Source: Thunnus maccoyii (lineage: Eukaryota > Chordata > Actinopteri > Scombriformes > Scombridae). From it: a stretch of DNA of 64,000 nt. Below are positions 52,601-63,919 of this stretch, one piece after another (positions within the stretch are counted from its first letter, which is position 1; the number at the start of each line of letters is the position of its first letter). The DNA lies in contig NC_056536.1 in the NCBI RefSeq assembly GCF_910596095.1, positions 18,337,291-18,401,290 on the forward strand, given 5' to 3'. The notes beneath the pieces are model-generated. The model saw nothing but the letters and a program-made list of their open reading frames with translations. It made no database searches and had not been told where the DNA came from. Made by a program: the position numbers and the translations under genes.

Positions 52601-55600
52601 GGCAGAGATACAATCCCCAGAGTCCAAGTACATGAGAGAAAAAGGGTGGAGAGAGATAAGGAGAAGAAAGAGAGAGACACACAAAGAAAGCCAGGAGAAA
52701 AAAAAGAGATAATATGTGTGTTTTAGGATTCTAGGAGAGAGGGGGAAAGAACAGAAGACTCAGAAAAGGGATAGGGAGGGGTAAGCTAGTTATGCCAACC
52801 AATGACAGGTTTGGCGAACCTACACAGCTCCCTGTCTGACCAAGTTAGACTCACAAGATGGGGAATCCTTTCGCTTGCTTACACTTCAACAATGATCAGA
52901 GGATTCTCTCTCTCTCTCTATAGGACGCTGACCCGGGCCGGTCTCTCAGCTCTCCCTCTGGATCTATGTGAGCAGCTGCCTCGCCTCAGAGTGCTGTGAG
53001 TACAGACACACGAACACGCGCAGGGGGAGAGAGAGTGAGAGGTACAAAAACTGATACACAAAACCCGATTGTGGAGAGTTGTGCCCCCAAGCAATCATTT
53101 GTACAATCACGATGCTATGAAATCCAATCACTCCCCAAAATTATTGTCCTGCTATATCGCCTTGCTCACAGAGCCGACTGTTCACCCGAAGACTCAAATA
53201 ATCCTGTCACCCCCATGATTTCCCACGCTATAAATCCACAGCTGGTCACTGTATTTATGTGTGTGTGTGCATTGTGTATTGTTGTAGGGAGCTGTCTTAC
53301 AATCAGATAGAGGATCTGCCCAGCTTTTACCACTGCTCTGCACTGCAAGAGATGTGAGTAGTAGCCGCCCCCAACACTCAACAATCGCATGCACATATGC
53401 ATCAGAATCTTTTTTTGTTTTTTTTGTTTACCTGCACATTTTGAATTGTGGGTGTGTATGCCTTTATGTATTTTTCTCAATAGAGGGCTACAGCATAACC
53501 AAATCAGGAGGATAGAGTCCAGCACTTTCCAGCAGCTCACCTCTCTACGAGCACTGTAAGTGCATTTTCCTCCATTGTCATATATTATTTTCTTGGAAAT
53601 GCATTGTCTAGATCAGTGGTTCCCAACATGGGGATCGGGACCCCACCAAGGTGTCACCAGATGATGAATGGGATAGAAGAGAAGAAAAGCAAAATATAAA
53701 TCTGTTAGAAACAAAATTCTGTAGATTGAAGTCCTCCAACTTTCCTCTGATTTTCTCCAAGGAATATTAAACCATCTGTGAAAGGAGAACCATTCTTGGT
53801 TAAACTGCTCATAACTCATAGTTTGGAGTAGAGATTAGTTCATTTTAAGGATTCAAAAGTCAAAAAGGTTTTGAGGCCATAATCAAGATCAAACTATGTA
53901 CACTTATGACCCATTACTGACATCTAGTGGTAATAGACATACAACATTCAATGTGTCATTCCAATTTCTTTGAGTGCATTTCAGTTTGCTGTCTTTTCTG
54001 TCAGTGATCTGAGCTGGAATATGATCGAGTGGATCCACACAGATGCCTTCGCCTCTCTTCACTCTTTGATTAAACTGTGAGTAAATACGCTAGTCTTGAT
54101 ACATATCAGTCACTAAGCTTCTTCTCCCTTTCATCTGGTCCTCTAGCATTGTCACTCTTCTCCCTTAGTATTTGTGTATCTTTAATCAAAGTTAAGCTGT
54201 GTGTCAGAGCCGTAGCCTTACACAAACACTCTGTACTTAACTGTGTGTGCCACAGAAAACCAGTTGTCTTTGGCAGAGTCTACAGAGAGCACTGATACGC
54301 ATTTATTGTTTGCAAAACCCCTTTGTGTGGCCAGGAGACTCATCTCAGGTGATGCCAATATAAACTGATTCATTGTGTGAAGACTAGTTGAAGTATGCCT
54401 AGCTAAACAAGCAAACTCACTACATCTGACAGGAAGTGTTATCTGGAGGGAATCTGATAGAGAGCCTTGTCTGAACAGTTCAAAAATCTAAAAGACAAGG
54501 CCTTTTTGTTACCGAGGATGACCCTCGGCAATATCTGAAATAAAAACACACTGGCTTGCTCTGATCTGACACCCACTCCCTTCTGTTTCTTTCTCAATTT
54601 CTTTCTATATTTATCTCAGGGACCTGACTGAGAACAGACTTAGCTCAGTGCCAGTTGCAGGTTTGGGGGGTCTCACCCATCTCAAGCTGAGGGGCAACAC
54701 AGAATTATATGAGGCCTTCAGTCCTGATCACTTCCCCCGTATGAGGTAAGACACACACCATCCTGCATCTTTCTTTTCTGTCTTGTCTCTAATATTAACT
54801 TTTCTATTTTGGTTTCTCGACAAAAAGTGATTTAAGATGATAACATACTGGGTACATTTTTACTGCTCCAGGTGTGTAACCTGTGGCTGTAAGGAACAAT
54901 GCATCCCTTCCCATCCCCTCAATTATCCTTCCTCTCAACTTACTATTAATATCTTCAATTTACCAAAAGCAGCCAAGTTCGACAATGGACTAATTACAGT
55001 GTATACCTGCGAGCCACTCCTGAACTGAACTCTGACAATGAGAAAGCATTTATCAGCAGCAAGTTAATTCTTGTTTCAAAGATTAGCATCCCTGAAGGCC
55101 TGGAAAGGTGTTGTACAATAAAAATGGAGAGTGAGTTTCAGAAGTAATAGGAGATGGCAGGTGATCAAGTGGCAATGTTAGCATGACTGTTGAACATCGC
55201 CCAAACCAGAACTCCTGGCAGAAAGACATTTGAAAAGCACTGTATATATACTGTAAAAGCTTGCATACAACCATCCACCACAAAGACTTCAAAAAACTGA
55301 CAGTTTCACTCACATTTTCCCTATTGATGATATGTAATTTTGTTTGTTTTTTCATCCCATCTGTCTGTTACAGGGTGATTGAAATGCCTTATGCCTACCA
55401 GTGCTGTGTGTATGGTTCCTGTGATAGCTACAAGCCAGCCAGCCAGTGGGACACTGAGCAGAGTAACACTGACGAGGACCTGCACAAGAGGACTGTAGCC
55501 ATGTACCCTATCCATGCTGACACACACTGTAAGAAAGCACACACTTACAATATCTGTGTGAGCATACATACTGTATATAACACAAATGGTACCAATCTGG

Positions 55601-57699
55601 GTAGAGGGGTAAAGTCGTAAATGGAAATCTGAGTCCCATATGTCTGTGCTCACTGCCTAATTATTGACATAAGCCTGCTTGAAACATGTCAGAGCCTCGC
55701 TGAGACCACAGCTACCTGGCAACTGATCTACATTTACACTCGAGTGTTGACCCTTCCATGCATTCCTGCGGCAGGCATAAAATATAAACACCAATAAACC
55801 AAAATTAAGTTGAAATTAAAACCATTAAACCAACACCATTAATGCTGAAAAAATAAATTAATTAAAAAGTTCTGGGTGTACCAAAAGGTAACAATAGCAA
55901 AAGATGAACAATGACATATCGCTGATTAAAATTTATTCACCTTTAATTGTTATAAAAACAATCATTATGAAATTTCATGGAGGTGTCTATTATCTTTTAG
56001 AAATATTTTTGTTTCACTGCGAAAGAATGTTAGATCACCTCCCTTATAAAGCCAACCCCCTACAGCCAATGCCACACACAATCTAACATGCATATAATCT
56101 GTATACCCATACAGAATAAGCTGTCATAGAACCTGAAACAGGCTAAACCGACCTTGTACAACAGATTGGCCCAAACATGTTGGACCTCTGATTTTTTACC
56201 CTAACAATGTGTTATTCCAGATGACCCTGACCTGGAGGAGTTCCAGCTAGAAATAGAAGAATCCAAACTACAGACCAGTGTCCAATGCACACCCACTCCA
56301 GGTAAGTGAAGTTATACCTTCAGTAACACAATCACGTTGTTATCAACTGGCTCGAAGACTGTTTTCTCACAAATACAGTATGAGGACATTTACAGCTTGT
56401 TTATCTAAAGCTGACTTGGTTTGTATTGTTTGTGGTGTTGCAGGTCCTTTCCGTCCATGTGACTCTCTGTTGGGCAGCTGGCTGGTTCGTGTGGGCTTGT
56501 GGTCCATCTCCCTGGTATCTCTCCTGGGGAACTCCCTCCTGCTCTTGTCCCTCTTCAGTTCACCCGGCTACCTGTCACCACTCCGCTTCACTGTGGCCTG
56601 CATGGGTGCTTCAAATCTACTTACGGGTGTGTGTACATGCACCCTGGCCCTTGTGGACGCTTTAACCCTGGGAGAGTTTGGTCACCACGGTGCCCGCTGG
56701 GAAGGGGGTCCTGGTTGTCAGGCGACGGGATGGGTCTGGGTGTTTGCGTCTGAGGCAAGTGTGTTGCTGCTGACTCTGGCGGCTGTGCAGTGTGGTGTGA
56801 GTGTGACATGTGCCCGCGCCTATGGGAAGTCCCCTTCTCTTGGAAGTGTGCGCACATGTGCACTTTTCTGCCTCACTCTTTCCCTCACCCTGGCTTGTCT
56901 CCCACTGGTTGGAGTAGGGGAGTACGGGTCCTCACCTTTCTGCCTTCCCTCGCCCCTGCCACCCCCAGCCTCTCGGATGTCATCCTCCCTAGTCTTCCCC
57001 TTGGCGCTCATTATGATGAACACCCTGTGTTTGCTCATAGTCACAGGTTCATACATCCGACTTTACTGGGAGTTACTTAGGGGAGAGTGTGAGGGCCTGT
57101 GGGACTGTGCCATGATCAAACATGTTGCCTGGCTAATATTCACAAATGGCCTCCTCTATGTGCCAGTAGCTTTCCTCTCCCTCTGCTCCCTTCTGGGTCT
57201 CCTTTCTTTGGGGGAGGAGGTGCTAAAATCAGTCCTCCTGCTTCTGCAGCCCCTGCCTGCCTGCCTAAACCCCCTCCTATTCCTGCTTTTCACACGAGAC
57301 CACTCCCAGTTTTTCTTCTGGCCTCGCCCCAAAGCACGTCCACAGCTACGTCGGGACCACACTCTGGACTCACTGGTGTCTGTGGAGACAGAGAAGAGCT
57401 CCTGCTCTGATTCGTCGACACAGGTGTCACTCACTGATGCTGATGCCCTGTACAGTGGGGGTTCTTCTCTCCAACCTCGGCTGGACCCAATCAGATTTTC
57501 CCACTGCTCGTCTACTTCCTCTGTTCCTCTCATTCCTTGCCAGATACCCACTCCCACTGCCAGAGATAGAGACAGAGTGACAGAACGAGGGAGCCTGGAT
57601 GACACTGAATGTCTGAAGAGTTTGGATCAAGATGTGATTCGTAACACTTGGCCCCTGTATCACTCTACTATGACTCCCTCTCTCACCTCTCATCCATGA
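17334..57699 (+). CDS. lgr6: Leucine-rich repeat G-protein-coupled receptor 6 (R-spondin receptor), 18 coding exons
   Basis: Joining the 18 exons listed separately gives 2,907 nt and a 968-residue protein, close to mammalian LGR6 (967 from memory). Order: signal peptide (about 1-16), LRRNT cap with Cys38, 42, 44 and 55, about 17 leucine-rich repeats (about 72-470), Cys-rich hinge, seven helices (about 562-833), and a 135-residue Ser/Thr-rich tail. The stretches [15 protein letters not shown] and [13 protein letters not shown] and the neighbouring ube2t point to LGR6 rather than LGR4 or LGR5. The family acts at the plasma membrane: R-spondin binds the LRR horseshoe, the complex removes ZNRF3/RNF43, and Frizzled/LRP6 levels rise. 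No D/ERY box is visible after helix 3 (CARAYGK instead), in line with weak classical G-protein coupling. All LRR introns fall after codon position 2. I chose ATG 17334 because it opens directly on a hydrophobic signal peptide and has G at -3; an in-frame ATG at 17310 would add eight polar residues. Confidence 0.96.
18138..18174. repeat. TG/TA microsatellite
   Basis: Mixed GTGTATATATATATGTG then (GT)n, early in lgr6 intron 1. Confidence 0.88.
19223..19574. mobile_element. MITE (non-autonomous DNA transposon) inserted in the LINE 3' UTR
   Basis: Ends are near-matching inverted repeats: AGGGCTGAGTGATAT on the left against GGCTGGGCAATAT (reverse of the right end). The interior repeats ATATC/CGATAT words. 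I recall a very common fish MITE with a GGGCTGGGCGATAT end; that is recollection, not a search. It lies about 200 bp inside the LINE 3' end. Confidence 0.75.
20050..21370 (-). pseudogene. LINE reverse transcriptase remnant lacking the YADD box
   Basis: Recognisable blocks in order: [56 protein letters not shown], then [39 protein letters not shown], and [20 protein letters not shown] near 20160-20100. Between the fingers block ending NKSSITV and the block starting NWVEKNK there is a stop and too few bases (20.49-20.53 kb) for the catalytic YADD motif, so it appears deleted. Confidence 0.85.
21640..22420 (-). pseudogene. LINE apurinic-like endonuclease remnant
   Basis: Minus-strand translation gives [20 protein letters not shown] near 22330-22270, then CIDHIYTN and [11 protein letters not shown] near 21965-21860, the last two matching the C-terminal DH and SDH motifs of APE-type endonucleases that nick target DNA. 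Several frame breaks lie between these blocks. Confidence 0.8.
22563..23365 (-). pseudogene. LINE ORF1 remnant (coiled coil and RRM-like region)
   Basis: Two overlapping open segments in different frames. The first (23365-22868) has a Gln/Lys-rich coiled-coil-like stretch around [20 protein letters not shown]. The second (22886-22563) reads [20 protein letters not shown], resembling the RRM of L1-type ORF1 RNA-binding proteins, which coat the element's RNA. The frame change near 22.88 kb marks it as dead. Confidence 0.8.
23360..23494. repeat. Three tandem copies of a 45-bp unit in the LINE 5' region
   Basis: Units beginning CTTCACACAGCCACAGG start at 23360, 23405 and about 23450, spacing exactly 45 bp, with a few substitutions (CACGCAG in the third). 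They lie just upstream of ORF1 in the LINE's own orientation. Confidence 0.8.
23876..23892. repeat. Short telomere-like CCCTAA run
   Basis: CCTAACCCTAACCCTAA, about 2.8 units of the vertebrate telomere repeat, inside a dispersed-looking block that ends at the large CA tract. Confidence 0.7.
24055..24144. repeat. (CA)n microsatellite, about 45 units
   Basis: Uninterrupted CA for about 90 bp, the longest in the window. It directly abuts a block with telomere-like words and GTCCCCACAA words (23820-24054). Confidence 0.97.
24502..24539. repeat. (CA)n microsatellite
   Basis: About 38 bp of CA in lgr6 intron 1. Confidence 0.95.
26257..26310. repeat. (CA)n microsatellite
   Basis: About 53 bp of perfect CA in lgr6 intron 1. 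Confidence 0.95.
26671..27364. mobile_element. hAT-like non-autonomous element in lgr6 intron 1
   Basis: The left end GCAGTGTTTCCCCTA and the reverse of the right end GCAGTGTTTCCCCTAGG form a 15-bp inverted repeat, a terminus I associate with hAT elements. No transposase frame is present. A clean 8-bp duplication is not visible at the flanks. Confidence 0.75.
29092..29131. repeat. (CA)n microsatellite
   Basis: About 40 bp of CA in lgr6 intron 1, flanked by related words TTAATGCCCT.TCCAA on both sides. Confidence 0.95.
31032..31090. repeat. (TG)n microsatellite
   Basis: About 58 bp of TG with a TATATA interruption in lgr6 intron 1. Confidence 0.95.
31207..31258. repeat. (CT)n-(CA)n compound microsatellite
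   Basis: CT run followed by CA run in lgr6 intron 1. Confidence 0.93.
36761..36832 (+). CDS. lgr6: lgr6 exon 2: first LRR
   Basis: A 72-nt module (residues 74-98) reading [19 protein letters not shown] and following a CT-rich tract and CTCTCTAG acceptor. Donor GTAAGT. It joins exon 1 in frame across the split Leu codon. Confidence 0.95.
36833..43163 (+). other. lgr6: lgr6 intron 2 (6.3 kb)
   Basis: Bounded by GTAAGT and TCCTAG. The part at 38.9-40.2 kb is free of simple repeats and carries the TCF/LEF motif cluster; the remainder has scattered TG/CA tracts (37.76-37.92, 42.76-42.79 kb). Confidence 0.85.
39119..39695. promoter_or_regulatory. Cluster of TCF/LEF-type motifs in lgr6 intron 2 (candidate enhancer)
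   Basis: CTTTGAAC at 39119, CTTTGATT at 39190, CTTTGATC at 39333, and ATCAAAG (reverse form) at 39511, 39552 and 39689: six matches to the TCF/LEF core in 577 bp. The block is free of microsatellites and transposons. That it is an enhancer is inference. Confidence 0.4.
43164..43235 (+). CDS. lgr6: lgr6 exon 3: LRR module
   Basis: A 72-nt module (residues 98-122) beginning [19 protein letters not shown]. Acceptor CTCCTAG, donor GTAAGT, same phase as the other LRR exons. Confidence 0.95.
43236..45222 (+). other. lgr6: lgr6 intron 3 (2.0 kb)
   Basis: Bounded by GTAAGT and TTTCAG. Short CA tracts near 43.47 and 44.26 kb, otherwise nothing recognised. Confidence 0.85.
45223..45294 (+). CDS. lgr6: lgr6 exon 4: LRR module
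   Basis: A 72-nt module (residues 122-146) beginning [19 protein letters not shown]. Acceptor TTTCAG, donor GTGAGT. A CA-rich tract starts about 17 nt inside the following intron. Confidence 0.95.
45312..45371. repeat. CA-rich microsatellite just behind the lgr6 exon 4 donor
   Basis: About 60 bp of CA with CGCA and GGAC interruptions, starting 17 nt after the exon 4 splice donor. Confidence 0.93.
46616..46654. repeat. (CA)n microsatellite
   Basis: About 39 bp of CA in lgr6 intron 4. Confidence 0.95.
48437..48652 (+). CDS. lgr6: lgr6 exon 5: three LRRs in one exon
   Basis: At 216 nt it is exactly three 72-nt modules (residues 146-218), including [15 protein letters not shown] and [19 protein letters not shown]. 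The flanking introns have the same phase as the single-module exons, so this looks like fused modules without the two intervening introns. Confidence 0.95.
48826..48897 (+). CDS. lgr6: lgr6 exon 6: LRR module
   Basis: A 72-nt module (residues 218-242) beginning [19 protein letters not shown]. Acceptor TTCCAG, donor GTGAGT, followed almost at once by a CA tract. Confidence 0.95.
48898..51223 (+). other. lgr6: lgr6 intron 6 (2.3 kb)
   Basis: Begins GTGAGTATCACACACAC, ends in a (CT)n tract and CAG. Holds an A-run at 50880-50894; nothing else recognised. Confidence 0.85.
51224..51292 (+). CDS. lgr6: lgr6 exon 7: LRR module
   Basis: A 69-nt module (residues 242-265) beginning [18 protein letters not shown], preceded by a long (CT)n polypyrimidine tract ending in CAG. 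Donor GTGAGT runs into a CA-rich tract. Confidence 0.95.
51759..51830 (+). CDS. lgr6: lgr6 exon 8: LRR module
   Basis: A 72-nt module (residues 265-289) beginning [19 protein letters not shown]. Acceptor TTTGCAG, donor GTGAGC. Confidence 0.95.
51986..52057 (+). CDS. lgr6: lgr6 exon 9: LRR module
   Basis: A 72-nt module (residues 289-313) beginning [19 protein letters not shown]. Acceptor TTGCAG, donor GTAAGT. The upstream intron is only 155 nt. Confidence 0.95.
52424..52492 (+). CDS. lgr6: lgr6 exon 10: LRR module
   Basis: A 69-nt module (residues 313-336) beginning [18 protein letters not shown]. Acceptor CTGCAG, donor GTAAGT. A TG/GA simple repeat lies in the upstream intron. Confidence 0.95.
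52924..52995 (+). CDS. lgr6: lgr6 exon 11: LRR module
   Basis: A 72-nt module (residues 336-360) beginning [20 protein letters not shown] (CT)n tract and TATAG form the acceptor; donor GTGAGT. Confidence 0.95.
53288..53353 (+). CDS. lgr6: lgr6 exon 12: short LRR module
   Basis: A 66-nt module (residues 360-382) beginning [19 protein letters not shown]. It is the shortest repeat exon in the gene, two codons under the 72-nt norm. Acceptor TTGTAG, donor GTGAGT. Confidence 0.94.
53484..53555 (+). CDS. lgr6: lgr6 exon 13: LRR module
   Basis: A 72-nt module (residues 382-406) beginning [19 protein letters not shown]. Acceptor CAATAG, donor GTAAGT. A hAT-like fragment begins about 60 nt downstream. 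Confidence 0.95.
53614..53760. mobile_element. hAT-like end fragment in lgr6 intron 13
   Basis: Begins CAGTGGTTCCCAAC then a GGGGATCGGGACCCC stretch, a terminus typical of Charlie-like hAT elements. I could not find a matching inverted end downstream, so only one end is supported and the right limit is approximate. Confidence 0.5.
54005..54076 (+). CDS. lgr6: lgr6 exon 14: LRR module
   Basis: A 72-nt module (residues 406-430) beginning [19 protein letters not shown]. Acceptor TGTCAG, donor GTGAGT. Confidence 0.95.
54620..54745 (+). CDS. lgr6: lgr6 exon 15: last LRR and start of the LRR C-cap
   Basis: 126 nt (residues 430-472) beginning [19 protein letters not shown] and running to DHFPRM before donor GTAAGA. 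It closes the LRR horseshoe and enters the hinge. Confidence 0.95.
54746..55373 (+). other. lgr6: lgr6 intron 15
   Basis: 628 nt, GTAAGA to TTACAG, with a CA-rich start. No feature recognised. Confidence 0.85.
55374..55528 (+). CDS. lgr6: lgr6 exon 16: cysteine-rich hinge
   Basis: 155 nt (residues 472-524) with [16 protein letters not shown], the double-Cys hinge motif shared by the LGR family, then an acidic/polar linker. Acceptor TTACAG, donor GTAAGA; the phase changes to position 1 at the exit. Confidence 0.94.
55529..56220 (+). other. lgr6: lgr6 intron 16
   Basis: 692 nt, GTAAGA to TTCCAG, AT-rich; nothing recognised. Confidence 0.85.
56221..56301 (+). CDS. lgr6: lgr6 exon 17: acidic linker to the membrane domain
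   Basis: 81 nt (residues 524-551) reading [18 protein letters not shown], then a Cys in SVQCTPTPG. Acceptor TTCCAG, donor GTAAGT. It joins exon 18 at a split Gly codon. Confidence 0.94.
56444..57699 (+). CDS. lgr6: lgr6 exon 18: seven-transmembrane domain, tail and stop
   Basis: 1,256 nt coding residues 551-968 without interruption and ending in TGA. Seven hydrophobic helices are readable: H1 around [20 protein letters not shown]3 with [18 protein letters not shown]5 with [17 protein letters not shown]6 with [19 protein letters not shown]7 ending [13 protein letters not shown]. The tail is rich in Ser/Thr, including [11 protein letters not shown]. The reading frame is open upstream of 56444, but that part is intron. 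Confidence 0.96.
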
Positions 57700-58290
57700 G
57701 CCTCCAAGCTAGCTGTCTGAATAGTTGGGACACTATAGACACTCAAGGGCCATTATCGTACAGAAGCAGCAAGACCAGTTCTGAGTTATCAGTCTTCAAG
57801 CACCTCAGAATGAGTCCACACAGAGACTGTAGAGTACTCTAGAGAAGTCTATGAGAGCACAACAAAGTGCCTCTGAAAATGGAGAGTGCAACTAAAAGTT
57901 CCCTTCACAATAAAGACTATCAAAGGAAACATCACAATACGGCATTACTGTTCAAATAAAGGACAATTTCAGACACTATCCAGTGGACTGCAACAGTCAT
58001 GGACTCACATGACAAAAAGAAAGCTGAAACAAAAGCCGTTAACTATATGGAAAATATAAGCATCAGACAAATCAGTGGTTTAGCCGGGGGGACTTTAGGT
58101 AGAGCAAGTAGAATTCTAAGTGTAAATGTTTATACTGAAATGTGATAATGAGACTTGCAGCTTAGAAGTTAAAGATTGTTCGGTAATATTTTAAGTGGAG
58201 TATCTAATTTGTTTTTTTAAATTTTATTTTATTATGAACTCTAACCTATTGCTAAGGTCTGCTTCAAATAAAGGGATTCATCATCAGACA
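57700..58290 (+). other. lgr6: lgr6 3' UTR with candidate polyadenylation signals
   Basis: AATAAA occurs at 57909, 57955 and 58267 after the stop codon, each followed by T-rich or GT-rich DNA. A further AATAAA at 58759 would bring the lgr6 3' end to within about 150 bp of the ube2t polyadenylation signal. Which site is used cannot be decided from sequence. Confidence 0.5.
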
Positions 58291-58900
58291 CACCAGGTCA
58301 TTTTACCAGAGTAAGCTAACATTTTTCATTCATAGAAATGCTATTGTCAGATATATTGCTCTGCAAATATGTAATCGCTGTTATTAAAGTTATTCATGTG
58401 GTGGCAAAATGCAACAGGAAACAGATCGCACATACAATTTCATATGGTTTACATGGTTTTGTCTCAAATATGCAACTGTCGAACATGAGGCAAGCATACA
58501 GACTGAATGGGATGTAGCTATCTTTCTACAAACTTTAGAGTAGGCTAGCAATATGTACATACAATGTAACTACCTCTGAACTAGCATGGTATTGACTCAC
58601 TACAGCCTTATGATGTTTGTCTCCCTTTTTATATGATAAACACCAAATATATAATTTTATATGTTAAGAAATAAATCCTTAGTTTGTAAAAAAAAAAACA
58701 ATTTGTGTTGCTATTTAGGATGTACATACTTTGTATACAACTGGTAAGCATATGTTTGAATAAAATTATTATCTTTATACTGTATACATCAACCACTTTG
58801 TTTATGCTACTTTTCTGAAACACACTTTCACACCACTCAAGAAGTCAAGGCATTGTATGTAATACATTAATTTCAACAATCAATTAGCGTTAAAAAAAAC

Positions 58901-58906
58901 TTTATT
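58901..58906 (-). other. ube2t: Candidate ube2t polyadenylation signal
   Basis: AATAAA on the minus strand about 200 nt after the ube2t stop codon, followed by AT-rich DNA. It is the first canonical hexamer downstream of the gene. Confidence 0.5.
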
Positions 58907-59102
58907 ATTACAACACAAACATAAACTTTATATATATAAATATGACGATATTTCAGAGTTAAGAAGACAAAAGCATACATGGTACATTAAAGTAGGTATT
59001 ACCACTAATTAAAAAATAAAATTATACTCTACAAATTGGCAGGTATGCAAAGCATGGTGGCTCTGGAGAAGAGACCTGTGGCTCTAACAAGTGTGGTGGA
59101 AA

Positions 59103-62071
<2,969 letters not shown>

Positions 62072-62402
62072 CCTGTTCAACAGTGAATGGTGTAACTTAG
62101 CTATATCAATAAGAAGCAGTGATTTTGGCCCCGGGTTAGACCCAGACTATTGACTGATTAATTTGGTACGGAAAAAAAGTAATCAATCGTTGTATGATAA
62201 TAAGTTTAGTCAGTTGGGTGTTCGATTACGTACGTAAAACTATACTGTCACAAGCTTAACACTGCTTATAAGATACTAGCTAAAGTTTTAGCCTGGCAAA
62301 CGGTGTCGCTATGGAAACATTAGCATGTCATTCTAATGTCAGTAACAACGCTGGAGTTAAAATAAGATGTTGTTTACTCGATATAAAGTTACATTCGCTT
62401 AC

Positions 62403-62530
62403 TTTTCTCCCTCTTTCGCAGTTGTCGTCCACTTCTCAACAACAGCTGTTTGGCTTAACAACAGAGAGAGGCCGAAATGAGGCGACGTGGTTTCTGTTTT
62501 GGATTTCCCTCTCCCTACGTCATCAGCGCT
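62403..62530 (-). promoter_or_regulatory. ube2t: Candidate ube2t 5' non-coding exon and promoter
   Basis: On the minus strand a good donor (AAAA|GTAAGC) ends at 62403, and the ATG exon begins behind a CAG acceptor-like site just 5' of 62071. Together they suggest an untranslated first exon, as I recall for mammalian UBE2T. Upstream DNA is locally richer in CpG and carries TACGTCA (62516-62522, a CREB/ATF-type half site). An E2F-like TGGCGCG lies just outside at 62567-62573. The 5' end of the exon is not defined by sequence alone. Confidence 0.45.
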
Positions 62531-62589
62531 GCCCGCGTTCAACTTCTTCTTCTTCTTCGGTATTAATGGCGCGTTGCACTCACCTTGAG

Positions 62590-63722
62590 CATGATCGCCA
62601 CCCACTGTTACATTGAAAGTGTTATTGAAATAGATGAAAACACATGTCTTGGCTTGTTGGAGATGCTTACAAAATATTTTGAATCACGTTGAATTCGAGT
62701 TCCCTCCTTAACGACTGTGGCTGACTTCAATATTTTGGACAAACCGAAATGACTTTGGTGGCGTTTATCACGGTCTTCACGCTTCCAGTGAGGTATAAAG
62801 ATTAATTCAGTCTTACTGTATGTCAACTATGTATATGGCTTCAACCAAAGACTATTAGATATTTTACCAATTTGCTTTTATTTAGATTATTTATATCTGT
62901 TTAGATAAACAGATAGTTCAGTGCTGGACACTAACACTGACAAGGGATTATTGCTATGCACTATTATTATATAGATGCCTGACAGTATGTAGACTACATT
63001 ATTAATTTGGAACATTGTAACTAGTACCCTGCACTTTCATTAATGTGTTGCACCCTTATTTGTACTTTGTGGCCCCCTGCTTATTTCTATGCTACTTGTG
63101 CTTTTATTTTATTTTATTGTGTATATTTTATTTAATTATCAGTGCATATATAAGTACACTATTATACTTATTTTGCTATGTATATCAAGCATCATGCTAT
63201 GGACTGTTATCAAGTACAAAAGTCTTAGTTCAGAATATTCAACCTTATCATAGTGAAAGTTATTTGAGGCATAAAGTCTGTCCAGTGGAGGAAGATATTC
63301 AAGCAAGCCAAGAGCTCAGCACTTTTGTTTTACACATATAAAGAGTTCGATCTCATGAAATGGACATGTAAAAGTGGAAGATTGTTTATTGTTCTGAAAA
63401 ATAGTTTGATTACTGACTTTGCATACAATTTCTTACATTGTGATATATACTGATATCAGGAAATATCCTTGTTAATATGGTGATATTTCAACCATGGCAA
63501 ATAGCACTCAGAATACAATACAATGTATTTCTGATGCTCAAGATAGGAGAATCAAACGTAGGAAACAACCTACAGCCAGTAGAAAGACATTTCTGATCAT
63601 GTTATCATCATTATAAAACACAACATTTCCATCTTCAAAAGGAAAATCATCATATAAAACCTCACAATCACATAAATGAGGTGGAAAACTCACAATCTTT
63701 CACTTGTAGTTTGATTACACTC
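62590..63722. other. Intergenic between the ube2t promoter and the edge methyltransferase gene
   Basis: AT-rich, no coding signal. A minus-strand AATAAA at 63384-63389 could end the methyltransferase transcript with a 3' UTR of about 340 nt; weak evidence. Confidence 0.5.
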
Positions 63723-63919
63723 TCACTTTAAGGCAGTGGCGTAGATAGCCTGAAAAGTAATGAGTTTGTGCTGTTTGTCCTCCATTCTGACATCAGTGAA
63801 GCCTGATTCTCTCAGAGCTGCCATGTAGGCCTCTGGGCGCCAGTTCTGCCCTGGCATCACTCGCTTTGCTGCCATAGTAGCCACATTGGACAGCCTCAGC
63901 GTGGTCACCATCAGGCCCC
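63723..63919 (-). CDS. Terminal coding exon of a probable class I SAM-dependent methyltransferase
   Basis: An open frame runs from an acceptor (CCCCCCAG, minus strand) to TGA: a Gly-Gly-Leu start, then MVTTLRLSNVATMAAKRVMP, then WRPEAYMAALRESGFTDVR, ending IYATALK. A GG after a hydrophobic strand, then a final 'ALRESGFTDVRME' strand-turn-strand, is the usual C-terminal half of UbiE/COQ5-like Rossmann methyltransferases; that is family resemblance only. The rest of the gene lies beyond the right edge. I do not recognise which methyltransferase it is. It is not PPP1R12B, which follows UBE2T in mammals. Confidence 0.5.

Noticed and set aside
56278..56443. Open reading frame extending lgr6 exon 18 upstream for 55 codons
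   Set aside because: A clear CAG acceptor at 56441-56443 restores the Gly-Pro-Phe junction from exon 17; the upstream frame has no LGR similarity.
62072..62080. Three-residue N-terminal extension of ube2t
   Set aside because: The extension would start on TTG and lies across a probable splice acceptor; the family start is MQRAS.
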